A stretch of DNA of 64,000 nt from Winogradskya consettensis. GTDB lineage: Bacteria; Actinomycetota; Actinomycetes; Mycobacteriales; Micromonosporaceae. The stretch is from positions 1 through 64,000 of the forward strand of contig NZ_BOQP01000039.1 of the NCBI RefSeq assembly GCF_018332715.1, read 5' to 3'. Numbering within the stretch: the first letter of the stretch is position 1; every line of letters begins with the position of its first letter. The notes under the pieces are model-generated. The model did not search any database. It was not told where the DNA came from and saw only the letters and a list, made by a program, of their open reading frames with translations. Below are positions 37,000-45,293 of the stretch, one piece after another. Made by a program: the position numbers and the translations under genes.

Positions 37000-37917
37000 T
37001 CAGTCCGCGCTTCGGGTCAGTCGCAGGTAGATCGCCGAGAAGGCGCCGAGCACCACGAAGAGCAGCACACTCATCGCGGCGGCGAGCCCGAAGTCGTTGT
37101 TCACGGTGAACGCGTAGCGGTAGACGAGCACCAGCACCGTGACGGTGTCCGGGTTCGAGGTGCCGGTCAGCGCGTACGGCTCGATGAAGACCTGCATGGT
37201 CGCGATGATCTGCAGCAGCAGCAGGACCAGCATGATGAACCGCATCTGCGGGAACGTCACGTGCCGCAGCCGCTGCCAGATGCTCGCGCCGTCGAGCTCG
37301 GCCGCCTCGTAGAGCTCACCGGGGATGTTCTGCAGCGCGGCCAGGTAGATCAGCGTCGCCCCGCCGAGGTTCGCCCAGGTGGAGATGAGCACCAGCGAGA
37401 TCATCGCCGTGTCCGACGACTGGGTCCACTGCGACTCGGGCAGACCGACACCACGCAGGATCGAGTTGAACAGGCCGTTGCCCGGGTCGTAGAAGTAGCG
37501 CCAGAGCAGCACCGACACGATCGGCGGCAGCATCACCGGCAGGTAGACCAGGACCCGGAAGTAGCCGCTGAAGTGGCGGAACTCGTTGAGCAGCACCGCG
37601 ATGAAGAACGGCAGGACGTAACCGAACACCAGGGCCAGCGCGGTGAAGAACAGCGTGTTCTTCCATGCCGTGTAGAACAGCGGGTCGGCGAACAGCGCCC
37701 GGTAGTTGTCGAGGCCCACCCAGTACGGCGGGACCACGAAGTTGTCCTGCTGGAAGCTGAGGATCACGCCCTTGACGAGGGGATACCACGAGAAGAGCGC
37801 GAAACAGGCGAGGCCGGCCGCCATGAACGCGTACGCCAGGAGATTGTCGGACAGCTTGCGGCGCAGGAGACCCGCGCGCGCCTCACGCGCGCGGGTCACC
37901 GAGGGAAGTGCACTCAC
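37000..37917 (-). CDS. ABC sugar transporter permease (MalF/CUT1 type)
   Basis: Encodes 305 residues and six predicted helices, with EAA loop 'YEAAELDGASIWQRLRHVTF'. GTG start at 37917 overlaps the TGA of the binding-protein gene (GTGA), indicating translational coupling. The reading frame continues upstream, but that part is only the antisense-like alternative frame of the binding protein. It pairs with the permease at 36020-36988 to form the membrane channel. Confidence 0.92.
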   Translation of the reverse strand: MSALPSVTRAREARAGLLRRKLSDNLLAYAFMAAGLACFALFSWYPLVKGVILSFQQDNFVVPPYWVGLDNYRALFADPLFYTAWKNTLFFTALALVFGYVLPFFIAVLLNEFRHFSGYFRVLVYLPVMLPPIVSVLLWRYFYDPGNGLFNSILRGVGLPESQWTQSSDTAMISLVLISTWANLGGATLIYLAALQNIPGELYEAAELDGASIWQRLRHVTFPQMRFIMLVLLLLQIIATMQVFIEPYALTGTSNPDTVTVLVLVYRYAFTVNNDFGLAAAMSVLLFVVLGAFSAIYLRLTRSAD

Positions 37918-39272
37918 TTGACGCTGGCCAGAATCTGGTTGGCCTGAGTCTCCGCATCCGCGAGGAGTTGGTCGACGTTCGCGTTCTTGTCGGTCAGCAC
38001 CTTCTGCATCGCCACGTCGAGGGTCGCGTAGATCTGCTGCGCGTTCGGCGGCTCGAGCTTGACCGGAATGGTGGCCATGCTCGCGGTGAACGGTGCGTAG
38101 TTGGCCTGCGGGACGTTCGCGTACTTCTTGTCGGACGCGGCCTGGGTCTCGGCGGCCGCGCCGGTGAAGATGGCCGGCTCGGGCAGGCCGACGGGCTGCT
38201 TGGTCTCGCTCGACCACTTGTTCTCAGCCTCGTAACGGTCGGCCGAGGTGAACCAGAAGGTCAGCCATTTGAGGCCGGCCTTGATCTTCTCGGGGCTCAG
38301 GCCCGCCTTGAACATGTAGCCCTCACCGCCGCCCAGGGTGCCCTTGCCGTCCGGGATCGGGCCCAGGCCGTACGTCTCGTACTTGCCCTTGTACTGGTTG
38401 ACGATCGTCGGGATGTTGTCGGCGGTCGCCAGGTACATGCCGAGCTTGCCCGAGCCCATCTGGTTGAGCAGGTCGGCCCACTCGAGCAGCTGCTTCTGGC
38501 CCATCGAGTTGTCGGTCCAGCGCATGTCCTTGAGCTGCTGCAGGACCTGCTTGCCCTGCGGGCTGTTGAACGCCGCCTTCCAGGTGCCGCCGTCGTTCAC
38601 GGCCACCTCGCCGCCGAGCGAGTAGATCTCGGTGGTGAAGTGCCAGCCGCCGGTGTTGCTCTTGCTGTAGTCGCCGTAACCGGTGACCCCGTTGCCCAGA
38701 GCGGTGATCTTCTGCGCCGCCGTCCGCACGTCGGCCCAGGTCTTCGGCGGGTTGTCCGGGTCCAGGCCGGCCTGCTTGAACAGGTCGCGGTTGTAGAGCA
38801 GACCCATCGAGTAGTTCTTGTACGGCAGCCCGTACGTGGCGCCCTTGTCGTCCTGGAACACCCGGAGCACCTCGGGCTTGAGCTGCGAGGTGATCGGGAA
38901 GTCCTTGGTGTACTTGCTGATGTCGGAGACCTGGCGCTTGGCGATCAGGTTGGCCGGGTCGGTGAAGTAGGTGTAGAAGACGTCCTCGAGCTGGCCGCCG
39001 GCGAGCTTCGCGGGGAAAGTCTGCGGATCCATCTTGCCCTCGCGGGCGTCGATGTCGATGTTCGGGTTGGCCTTCTCGAACTCCGCGACGTTGGCGAGGA
39101 AGCGGTCGTGGGTGGCCTTCTCGGTGGCCGGCGGCAGGCCGTTGATCACGAGCGTGACCTTGCCGTCCTTCGACGCGGCCGAGTCGTCGTCCCCGCCGCA
39201 CGCAGCCGACGACATGGCGACCCCGGCGACGAGCATCAGCCCGAGGGCACTGCGCAACCTGGTTCTGAACAT
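37914..39272 (-). CDS. ABC transporter sugar-binding lipoprotein (CUT1)
   Basis: Encodes 452 residues. Signal peptide with lipobox 'AMSSAAC' and lipid-anchored Cys25, followed by a solute-binding protein family 1 fold ('YGLPYKNYSMGLLYNRDLFK', 'PPKTWADVRTAAQKI'). It captures the oligosaccharide outside the membrane. First gene of the six-gene operon running to 28068. Context suggests the ligand is an alpha-gluco-oligosaccharide released by the GH87-like enzymes. GGAAGGG precedes the ATG. Confidence 0.92.
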   Translation of the reverse strand: MFRTRLRSALGLMLVAGVAMSSAACGGDDDSAASKDGKVTLVINGLPPATEKATHDRFLANVAEFEKANPNIDIDAREGKMDPQTFPAKLAGGQLEDVFYTYFTDPANLIAKRQVSDISKYTKDFPITSQLKPEVLRVFQDDKGATYGLPYKNYSMGLLYNRDLFKQAGLDPDNPPKTWADVRTAAQKITALGNGVTGYGDYSKSNTGGWHFTTEIYSLGGEVAVNDGGTWKAAFNSPQGKQVLQQLKDMRWTDNSMGQKQLLEWADLLNQMGSGKLGMYLATADNIPTIVNQYKGKYETYGLGPIPDGKGTLGGGEGYMFKAGLSPEKIKAGLKWLTFWFTSADRYEAENKWSSETKQPVGLPEPAIFTGAAAETQAASDKKYANVPQANYAPFTASMATIPVKLEPPNAQQIYATLDVAMQKVLTDKNANVDQLLADAETQANQILASVK

Positions 39273-39320
39273 GGCGGATTACGCCCTTCCTTGGGGCTAT
39301 GTGTGACCTGAGTCTCGTTG

Positions 39321-39353
39321 CTTTGTTACGTGCGGATGACGATACAAAGTCAA
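39321..39353 (-). promoter_or_regulatory. candidate promoter/operator of the glucan operon
   Basis: On the minus strand TTGACT (39348-39353) and TAACAA (39323-39328) make a -35/-10-like pair with 19-nt spacing, which is long. CTTTGT (39321-39326) and ACAAAG (39344-39349) form an inverted repeat covering it and could be the LacI-family operator. Confidence 0.4.
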
Positions 39354-39425
39354 ACTCCTGCCCGCAAGAACTCGACGGCAACTAGAAAAAACGCGACTGT
39401 CGTGTTAGCGGTCACACAAAAAAGA

Positions 39426-39445
39426 GCGGGCCCGGTTGGGCCCGC
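39426..39445 (-). terminator. intrinsic terminator after the LacI gene
   Basis: GCGGGCCC-GGTT-GGGCCCGC, followed on the minus strand by a run of six Ts (A-run 39418-39423). It also has TTTT on the plus-strand side. It separates the regulator gene from the transport operon. Confidence 0.9.
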
Positions 39446-39468
39446 CCTTTTCGCTGATCAGCTGTGGT

Positions 39469-40482
39469 CTATGTGGTCTTCCGCGGCACCGGCGCCGTGG
39501 AGCCCCGCACGACCAGCTCCGGCTCGAACAGCAGCTCGTCGGTGGTCGCCGCCGCGCCCTCGATCTGGTTGACGAGCACATCCACCGCGGCCTGGCCCAT
39601 TAGCTCGATCGGCTGACGCACGGTGGTCAGCGGCGGGTCGGTGCACGTCATCAGCGCGCTGTCGTCGAAGCCGACTATCGACACGTCACGTGGCACGTCG
39701 AGGCCGAGCCGGCGGGCGGCCCGGATCGATCCCAGCGCCAGCACGTCGCTGGCGCAGATCATGCCGGTGATGCCGCGCTCGATCAGCCGGGTCGCGGCGA
39801 GCCGGGCGCTCTCCATCGTGAAGTTGGTGCGCTCGACGGGCCAGTCCGCCGTGGGGCCGGTCCACCCCGCGACCTCGGCGACGGCGGCCAGCTTGCGGCG
39901 TGAGGGCACGTGGTCCTCCGGGCCGAGGACCAGGCCGATCTGCTCGTGGCCCAGGGAGCGCAGATGTCCGTACGCCTGCTCGACGGCGACCGCGTCGTCC
40001 GTCGAGATGTGCGGGAACCCCAGATCGCCGACGCCGCCGTTGACCATGACCACCGGCATCCGGCGGTCGAGCAGCTGCTTGTAGTGCCCGTGCTCGGCAT
40101 CGGCCAGCGCGTAGGACCCGCCGGCGAAGACCACACCGGACACCTGATGGTCCAGCAGCATCTCGATGTAGTCGCGCTCGGGCACACCACCGACCGTGCG
40201 CGCGCACAGCGCCGGGGTGAAGCCGCGCTGCGCGAGCGAGGCGGTCACCACCTCGGCCAGCGCGGGAAAGATCGGGTTCTGCAGCTCGGGCAGGACGAGC
40301 CCCACGAGCCGGCCCCGCTCGCCGCGCAGCTTGGTCGGGCGCTCGTAGCCGAGCACGTCGAGCGCGGTCAGCACCGATGCCCGGGTCGCCTCGGAGACGC
40401 CGGAGCGGCCGTTGAGCACCCGGCTGACGGTCGCCTCGCTGACGCCTGCCTTCTTGGCCACTTCGGCCAGACGTTTGGTCAC
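39469..40482 (-). CDS. LacI/GalR family transcriptional regulator
   Basis: Encodes 337 residues. N-terminal HTH with hinge 'RLAEVAKKAGVSEATVSRVL' (4-23), then a periplasmic-binding-protein-like effector domain ('GRLVGLVLPELQNPIFPAL', 'SIVGFDDSALMTCTDPPLTT'). GTG start with TAAGAT 6 nt upstream and no Shine-Dalgarno. It lies directly upstream of the transport/glucanase operon and most likely represses it until an oligosaccharide binds. TTTTTGCAACGGAAA just upstream resembles a LacI-type operator and may give autoregulation. Confidence 0.92.
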   Translation of the reverse strand: MTKRLAEVAKKAGVSEATVSRVLNGRSGVSEATRASVLTALDVLGYERPTKLRGERGRLVGLVLPELQNPIFPALAEVVTASLAQRGFTPALCARTVGGVPERDYIEMLLDHQVSGVVFAGGSYALADAEHGHYKQLLDRRMPVVMVNGGVGDLGFPHISTDDAVAVEQAYGHLRSLGHEQIGLVLGPEDHVPSRRKLAAVAEVAGWTGPTADWPVERTNFTMESARLAATRLIERGITGMICASDVLALGSIRAARRLGLDVPRDVSIVGFDDSALMTCTDPPLTTVRQPIELMGQAAVDVLVNQIEGAAATTDELLFEPELVVRGSTAPVPRKTT

Positions 40483-40488
40483 GTCGCA

Positions 40489-40494
40489 ATCTTA
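40489..40494 (-). promoter_or_regulatory. -10 box TAAGAT of the LacI gene
   Basis: TAAGAT on the minus strand lies 6 nt before the GTG start. The same hexamer precedes the MerR gene (6 nt) and the Gfo/Idh gene (7 nt). Confidence 0.5.
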
Positions 40495-40625
40495 CGTCTT
40501 TCCGTTGCAAAAATTGAACCGCATCTTGCGCCGATCTGCTTGCTCTTGCAGATCCTTGAGAAAACCCGCGCCTGGTCGATAAGGGGGGCGACGTTGAGGC
40601 CGGGGCGAGCGATGGGCGGATCACA

Positions 40626-41051
40626 GTGACGAATTCTTCGACGCACCGGCTCGCGGACGTCAGCGGCGACATGGCCACGGCCACCCGCTCGGCGGTACGC
40701 GCCGCGGAGACGGCCGTCGCGGTGATCCGCCGGCTGGAGGCCGCCAGTGCCGAGATCGGCAAGGTCGTCGAGCTGATCGCGACCATCGCCAAACAGACCA
40801 ACCTGCTCGCCCTCAACGCGACCATCGAAGCCGCCCGGGCCGGTGAGGCGGGTCGTGGCTTCGCAGTCGTCGCCAGCGAGGTCAAGGACCTGGCCAACGA
40901 GACCGCGACGGCGACCAACGGGATCGGCGACCAGGTCGCGGACATCCGCGAGGGCACCCACGACGCGGTCGCGGCGATCGCGGAGATGCGTGACCTCATC
41001 GCGGAGCTCGACCGTTGTCAGCGGGTGGTCAGTGAAATCGTTGCTTCCTAA
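40626..41051 (+). CDS. stand-alone methyl-accepting chemotaxis signalling domain
   Basis: Encodes 141 residues. The near-invariant hairpin tip of chemoreceptors is present: 'IATIAKQTNLLALNATIEAA' followed by 'RAGEAGRGFAVVASEVKDLA'. There is no transmembrane segment, HAMP or sensor domain, and only short flanking coiled coil. Full receptors have 200 or more residues in this domain. It could be a soluble signalling fragment that binds CheA/CheW-like partners, or the remnant of a larger gene. GTG start at 40626. The MerR gene follows after 9 nt. Confidence 0.8.
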   Translation: MTNSSTHRLADVSGDMATATRSAVRAAETAVAVIRRLEAASAEIGKVVELIATIAKQTNLLALNATIEAARAGEAGRGFAVVASEVKDLANETATATNGIGDQVADIREGTHDAVAAIAEMRDLIAELDRCQRVVSEIVAS

Positions 41052-41060
41052 GATGGGCGC

Positions 41061-41432
41061 ATGTCGTATACGCCCGGTGAGATCTCCGAGAAGACCGGAT
41101 TCAGCCTCGACACCCTGCGCTACTACGAGCGGATCGGCCTGCTCGAAAACGTCTCCCGCACGGCCGGCGGGCAGCGGATCTTCACCGACAACGACATCGC
41201 CTGGCTGAGCATTCTGCGGTGCCTGCGCGACACCGGCATGCCCATTGCCCAGATGCGCCGCTACGCCGAGCTGAGCCGCGACACCACCACCGTCACCGAA
41301 CGCCGCGAACTGCTCGAGGACCACGACACGCAGATCGGCCACCGGATCGACGAGCTGATCCTGCAGCGCACCCACATCCGCGAGAAGATCCGGTACTACC
41401 AGTCGGTCGACGCGACCGTTGGGGAACAATAG
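41061..41432 (+). CDS. MerR family transcriptional regulator
   Basis: Encodes 123 residues. The winged HTH is typical ('YTPGEISEKTGFSLDTLRYY', 'ERIGLLENVSRTAGGQRIFT') and a dimerisation coiled coil fills the C-terminal 40 residues. There is no cysteine cluster, so metal sensing is unlikely; a small aldehyde or drug effector is possible. TAAGAT, formed partly by the stop codon of the previous gene, lies 6 nt before the ATG, so it probably has its own leaderless promoter. Confidence 0.88.
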   Translation: MSYTPGEISEKTGFSLDTLRYYERIGLLENVSRTAGGQRIFTDNDIAWLSILRCLRDTGMPIAQMRRYAELSRDTTTVTERRELLEDHDTQIGHRIDELILQRTHIREKIRYYQSVDATVGEQ

Positions 41433-41436
41433 GGCA

Positions 41437-41838
41437 ATGGCGTTTTCTGGTTGTCCCTGCGGGTTCGGTCTTCCCTACGAGGAATGCTGCGGTCCCGCTC
41501 ACGAAGGCAAGGCCCCGGCGACGGCTGAGGCGCTGATGCGGTCGCGTTATGCGGCCTTCGCGCTCGACAACGAGGCCTACGTCCTGAAGTCGTGGCACCC
41601 CGAGACCCGCCCCGCCGAGGTGGAACCCGACCCGAACCTGCGCTGGGTCAGCCTCGTCGTGATCGAGTCCAGCGGTGGCGGCATGTTCGACGCCGAGGGG
41701 CAGGTCGAGTTCAGGGCGCACTACCGCGATCGGGGCAAGCCCGGTGAGATGCGGGAACGCAGTCGTTTCGTCCGCCATGACGGTCAGTGGGTGTACTGGG
41801 GTCCGATCCTTACCAACGGGACCCTCGTCAACATCTGA
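41437..41838 (+). CDS. YchJ-like / UPF0225 protein with SEC-C motif
   Basis: Encodes 133 residues. The N-terminal metal motif CPCGFGLPYEECC (Cys6, Cys8, Cys17, Cys18) is an SEC-C zinc site. The remainder is the YchJ NTF2-like fold ('ALMRSRYAAFALDNEAYVL', 'VEFRAHYRDRG', 'RSRFVRHDGQWVYWGP'). The molecular function of the family is not established. The ATG is 4 nt after the MerR stop, so it is probably co-transcribed. Confidence 0.85.
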   Translation: MAFSGCPCGFGLPYEECCGPAHEGKAPATAEALMRSRYAAFALDNEAYVLKSWHPETRPAEVEPDPNLRWVSLVVIESSGGGMFDAEGQVEFRAHYRDRGKPGEMRERSRFVRHDGQWVYWGPILTNGTLVNI

Positions 41839-41860
41839 CCTCCTGTGATCTTCTACCGGG

Positions 41861-43093
41861 GTGACTTCATCCTCCCTGCAGGCGCGTGCGCTCGAACTTG
41901 ACGCGGCCGATCCCCTGGCACCGTTGCGCGAGCAGTTCCTCGCTCCGGACGACTTCGACGTCGTCTCGTATCTCGACGGGAATTCGCTCGGGCGGCCGTT
42001 GCGGGCGACTGCTGCGTTGCTGGACGGCTTTGTGCGTACGCAATGGGGCGGGCAGTTGATCCGGGGCTGGAATTCCCCGGCCGATCCGTGGCTCTCGTGG
42101 CCGGAACGGCTCGGCGACCGGCTGGGTTCGGCGGCGCTCGGTGCGGCGCCGGGGCAGGTCGTGGTCGCCGATTCCACGACGGTGCTGCTCTACAAATTGG
42201 CGCGCACGGCGGTCGCGGCCCGGCCGGGCCGTCGCGAGATCGTGGTCGACACGGACAATTTCCCGACCGACCGCTACATCGTCGAAGGCATCGCGGCCGA
42301 ATGCGACCTCGACCTGGTCTGGATCGAAACCGACCCCGCAGCCGGCATCACCCCGGATCAGGTCGCCGCAGCCGTCACCTCGTCGACGGCATTGGTGCTG
42401 CTCAGCCATGTCGCCTACCGTTCGGGCTGGCTCGCCGACGCGGCCGCCATCAATGAGATCGCCCATGCCGCCGGTGCGCTGACGCTCTGGGATCTGTCGC
42501 ATTCGGTGGGGTCGGTGGAGCTCTCGCTGGACGACTGGGGTGTCGATCTCGCGGTCGGCTGCACCTACAAGTATCTGAACGGCGGCCCGGGGGCACCCGC
42601 ATTCGCCTATGTGGCATCCGCGTTGCACGGCGCTGTCGAAGGGCAGCCGATCCACGGTTGGATGGGGCACCGCGACTCGTTCGAGATGGGCCCCGGATAT
42701 GAGCCGGCGCCGGGAATCCGGGCGCTGCTGAGCGGCACGCCGCCGATCCTCGCGATGGTTCCGCTCGACGCCAACCTGGACATGCTGTCCACCGCCACCA
42801 TTCAGGCCGTGCGCCGCAAGTCGCTGCAGCTCACCGATTATGTGCTGCTCCTGGCGGACGAATGGCTGGTGCCGCACGGCGTCACGGTGGTGAGCCCCCG
42901 CGATCCGGCACGGCGAGGCGGGCACGTGACTCTGCGGCGCGAGGGATTCGCCGCACTGCTCGAGCCGTTGTGGCAGCGCGGGGTGATTCCGGATTACCGT
43001 CAGCCCGACGGATTGCGTATCGGGCCGGCGCCGCTTAGCACCAGTTTCGCCGAGGTCTATCGCGGTCTGGACGCTTTGCGGAGCCTGTTGTGA
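41861..43093 (+). CDS. kynU: kynureninase
   Basis: Encodes 410 residues, normal length. A PLP-dependent fold-type I enzyme cleaving L-kynurenine to anthranilate and alanine. 'YLDGNSLGRPL' at the N-terminus and the PLP lysine Lys237 in 'GCTYKYLNGGPG' are diagnostic, with 'PIHGWMGHRDSFEM' and 'LSGTPPILAM' downstream. GTG start 22 nt after the YchJ-like gene. The stop overlaps the GTG of the amidohydrolase gene (GTGA). No tryptophan dioxygenase gene is in the window. Confidence 0.93.
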   Translation: MTSSSLQARALELDAADPLAPLREQFLAPDDFDVVSYLDGNSLGRPLRATAALLDGFVRTQWGGQLIRGWNSPADPWLSWPERLGDRLGSAALGAAPGQVVVADSTTVLLYKLARTAVAARPGRREIVVDTDNFPTDRYIVEGIAAECDLDLVWIETDPAAGITPDQVAAAVTSSTALVLLSHVAYRSGWLADAAAINEIAHAAGALTLWDLSHSVGSVELSLDDWGVDLAVGCTYKYLNGGPGAPAFAYVASALHGAVEGQPIHGWMGHRDSFEMGPGYEPAPGIRALLSGTPPILAMVPLDANLDMLSTATIQAVRRKSLQLTDYVLLLADEWLVPHGVTVVSPRDPARRGGHVTLRREGFAALLEPLWQRGVIPDYRQPDGLRIGPAPLSTSFAEVYRGLDALRSLL

Positions 43094-44004
43094 ACCTTCC
43101 GGGAACAGTTCTGCCGGGGCTTATCGACGCGCACGCCCACGCTCAGCTGGTGCATCTGCCGACCCTGCGCGCGGGCGGGATCTCGGGCGTCTGGGACCTC
43201 GGCGGAAACCCGTCCGCGGTGACGCCGTTCCTGATCGAACGATTCGCGGGGCCGTTCCTGACCGCCCCGGGCGGCTATCCCACCGACCGTTCCTGGGTGC
43301 CACCGGACAGTTGCCGCGAAATCCATTCACCCACGGACGCGGCGGACGCGGTCGCCGAGGCCCATGCTTTCGGTGCCACGCTCATCAAGGTGACTGCTCA
43401 CGCCGGCGGGCCGATGTTGCCTGCGTCGACGCTGTCCGCGCTGGTCGACGCGGCACATTCGCGGGAACTGCCGGTGGTCGTTCACGCCGAAGGTCCGGGA
43501 ACGGTCGAGGCCGCGCTCGAGGCGGGTGCGGACATGCTCGCGCACACGCCGTGGACGGCATTGCTCGACGCGGGACTGGTGCGTGACTGCGCCGTGCGGA
43601 TGACCTGGATCAGCACCATCGACATCCACGGCTGGGGAACATCAACCCCGGCTCGCGAGACCGCCATCGCCAACCTGCGGCAATTCGTCTCGTACGCGGG
43701 AAAGGTGCGCTACGGCACCGACCTGGGAAACGGCCCGTTGCCGCTCGGGGTCAACGCCCGCGAAATCCGCGCGCTGCAACTCGCGGGCCTTTCCCCCGCC
43801 GACATCCTCACCGCGATGACGGGCTTCGACGCCGATTTCATCGCTATGGCTGGGTCCGGCACTGATTTCATCGCGACGGGGGGTCCCGGCGCTGTCGAAC
43901 CGTGCTGGGTGCCGGGCGGTCTTGACCTTTCACCCGCGGGTTTCGCTGATTCGCTGGCGACCGCGCGGGTGCTGGGGCCGGAAGTTCAGCCGCGGGAGTT
44001 CTGA
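43090..44004 (+). CDS. metal-dependent amidohydrolase, coupled to kynureninase
   Basis: Encodes 304 residues. The amidohydrolase metal ligands are all present: His15 and His17 (HAHA), Lys100 in 'TLIKVTAHAG', His132 in VVHAEG, His152 in LAHTPW and Asp211 in YGTDLGNG. It hydrolyses an amide or cyclic amide bond. Its GTGA overlap with kynU suggests a step in tryptophan or kynurenine degradation; formylkynurenine hydrolysis is one possibility, but this fold is not the usual KynB. Near the C-terminus a 30-nt segment (starts 43834 and 43864) is duplicated in frame. Confidence 0.8.
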   Translation: MNLPGTVLPGLIDAHAHAQLVHLPTLRAGGISGVWDLGGNPSAVTPFLIERFAGPFLTAPGGYPTDRSWVPPDSCREIHSPTDAADAVAEAHAFGATLIKVTAHAGGPMLPASTLSALVDAAHSRELPVVVHAEGPGTVEAALEAGADMLAHTPWTALLDAGLVRDCAVRMTWISTIDIHGWGTSTPARETAIANLRQFVSYAGKVRYGTDLGNGPLPLGVNAREIRALQLAGLSPADILTAMTGFDADFIAMAGSGTDFIATGGPGAVEPCWVPGGLDLSPAGFADSLATARVLGPEVQPREF

Positions 44005-44054
44005 CGGTGCTCTGTGGACGCCGCCGGATCGTGACCCGGCGGCGTCGACGTTTG

Positions 44055-45080
44055 TCAGAGGGTGACGGTCTCGCCGGTGGCGGCGCTGGCGCGGGCGGCG
44101 TCGAGGACCTCCATGTTGCGGACGGAGTCCCACGGGTCGACCGGCAGCGGACCCTCGCCGCGGACGGCCTTGCCGAACGCCGGGTAGAACTCGTCCCAGC
44201 GGCCGCGGTCGCTGCGCACCGGCGCTCCGGTCGCGCCGCGGTAGAGGCGGCCCCAGGCGTGCTCCGCCTCGACACCCCAGCGCTCGCCGAGGGCGGCGGG
44301 GGAGCGGCCGGCCTTCAGCGCTGCCTCCTGGCCGTCGAGCCCGTCGATGATGTACGTGCCGGTAGTGCCGCTGACCCGGAACCGTGGCCCCGGCGCGGCC
44401 TGGCGCCAGCTGCCCCAGAGGTGCGATTCGACGCCGCTCTCGTGGTGCAGCGCCACGAAGAAGTCGCTGTCGAGGTCGCCGGGGGAGTCGCTGCGCAGTT
44501 CGGCGTACACCCTGGTGGAAGGTCCGAAGAGGAGATGGGCCTGGTCGACGAGGTGGGCGCCGAAGTCGAGCAGGGTTCCGCCGCCGGCCGCCGGGGGCTG
44601 GCGATCGGGGGCGAACCGCTCGAAGCGGGACTCGAAGCGCCGGACGTCGCCGAGCGCGCCCTCGCGGATGAGCCGCTGCACGGTCAACAGGTCGGAGTCG
44701 TAGCGCCGGTTCTGGTAGACGCTGAGCAGCACCCCGGCGTCGGCGGCGAGCGTGGTGATCTCCCGGGCGCCCTCGGCGTCCAGCGCGAACGGCTTGTCGA
44801 CCACGACGGCCAGCCCCAGCCCGATGGCCTCCTTCGCCAGGCCGGCGTGGGTGTCAGCGGGTGTCGACACCGTCACGGCATCGACGCCGGCGGCGGCGAG
44901 ATCGGCCACCGAGTCGTACGCGGGGACCCCCGGGAACAGCTTCGCCAGCTCCTCCCGCCGCTCGGCGGACCGGGTGACAACACCGGCAAACTCAACGTCC
45001 TCCGCGGCCGCGATGAGCGGGGCATGGAAAATTCGCCCGCCCGCTCCGAACCCGACCAGTCCGATCCTTGTTGCCGTCAT
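44055..45080 (-). CDS. Gfo/Idh/MocA family oxidoreductase
   Basis: Encodes 341 residues. The N-terminal Rossmann motif is 'RIGLVGFGAGGRIFHAPLI', with VVVDKPF (the catalytic EKP-type loop; here DKP) at about 93-98. The C-terminal domain has 'GGGTLLDFGAHLVDQAHLLFG' with the conserved GxHxxD. It is a NAD(P)-dependent sugar or inositol dehydrogenase-like enzyme; substrate unknown. TAAGAT lies 7 nt before the ATG at 45080. It is monocistronic and convergent with the amidohydrolase. Confidence 0.9.
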   Translation of the reverse strand: MTATRIGLVGFGAGGRIFHAPLIAAAEDVEFAGVVTRSAERREELAKLFPGVPAYDSVADLAAAGVDAVTVSTPADTHAGLAKEAIGLGLAVVVDKPFALDAEGAREITTLAADAGVLLSVYQNRRYDSDLLTVQRLIREGALGDVRRFESRFERFAPDRQPPAAGGGTLLDFGAHLVDQAHLLFGPSTRVYAELRSDSPGDLDSDFFVALHHESGVESHLWGSWRQAAPGPRFRVSGTTGTYIIDGLDGQEAALKAGRSPAALGERWGVEAEHAWGRLYRGATGAPVRSDRGRWDEFYPAFGKAVRGEGPLPVDPWDSVRNMEVLDAARASAATGETVTL

Positions 45081-45221
45081 GTTTCGGATCTTACAAACCA
45101 GGACCCCTGCGAGCCATGCCGCGAAGCTATGGATCTGATCTTCGCCACAGTCAGCGCATACTCATCGGTCCCATCAGCCCATTGCGCCCCTCGGGTGTCG
45201 CTCCGAGGCCCGCCTCAACTC

Positions 45222-45293
45222 TCAGGCCGCCTCAACTCTCAGGCCCGGCCGTTCTTTCAGGCCCGGCCGTTCTCTCAGGCCCGGCCGGTCTCT
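45222..45293. repeat. 18-nt tandem repeat at the 3' end of the GGDEF gene
   Basis: CAGGCCCGGCCGTTCTTT-type units start at 45240, 45258 and 45276, and a fourth start at 45294 enters the last codons. Shorter related CAGGCC units precede at 45222. The array abuts the stop codon at 45293. Confidence 0.8.
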
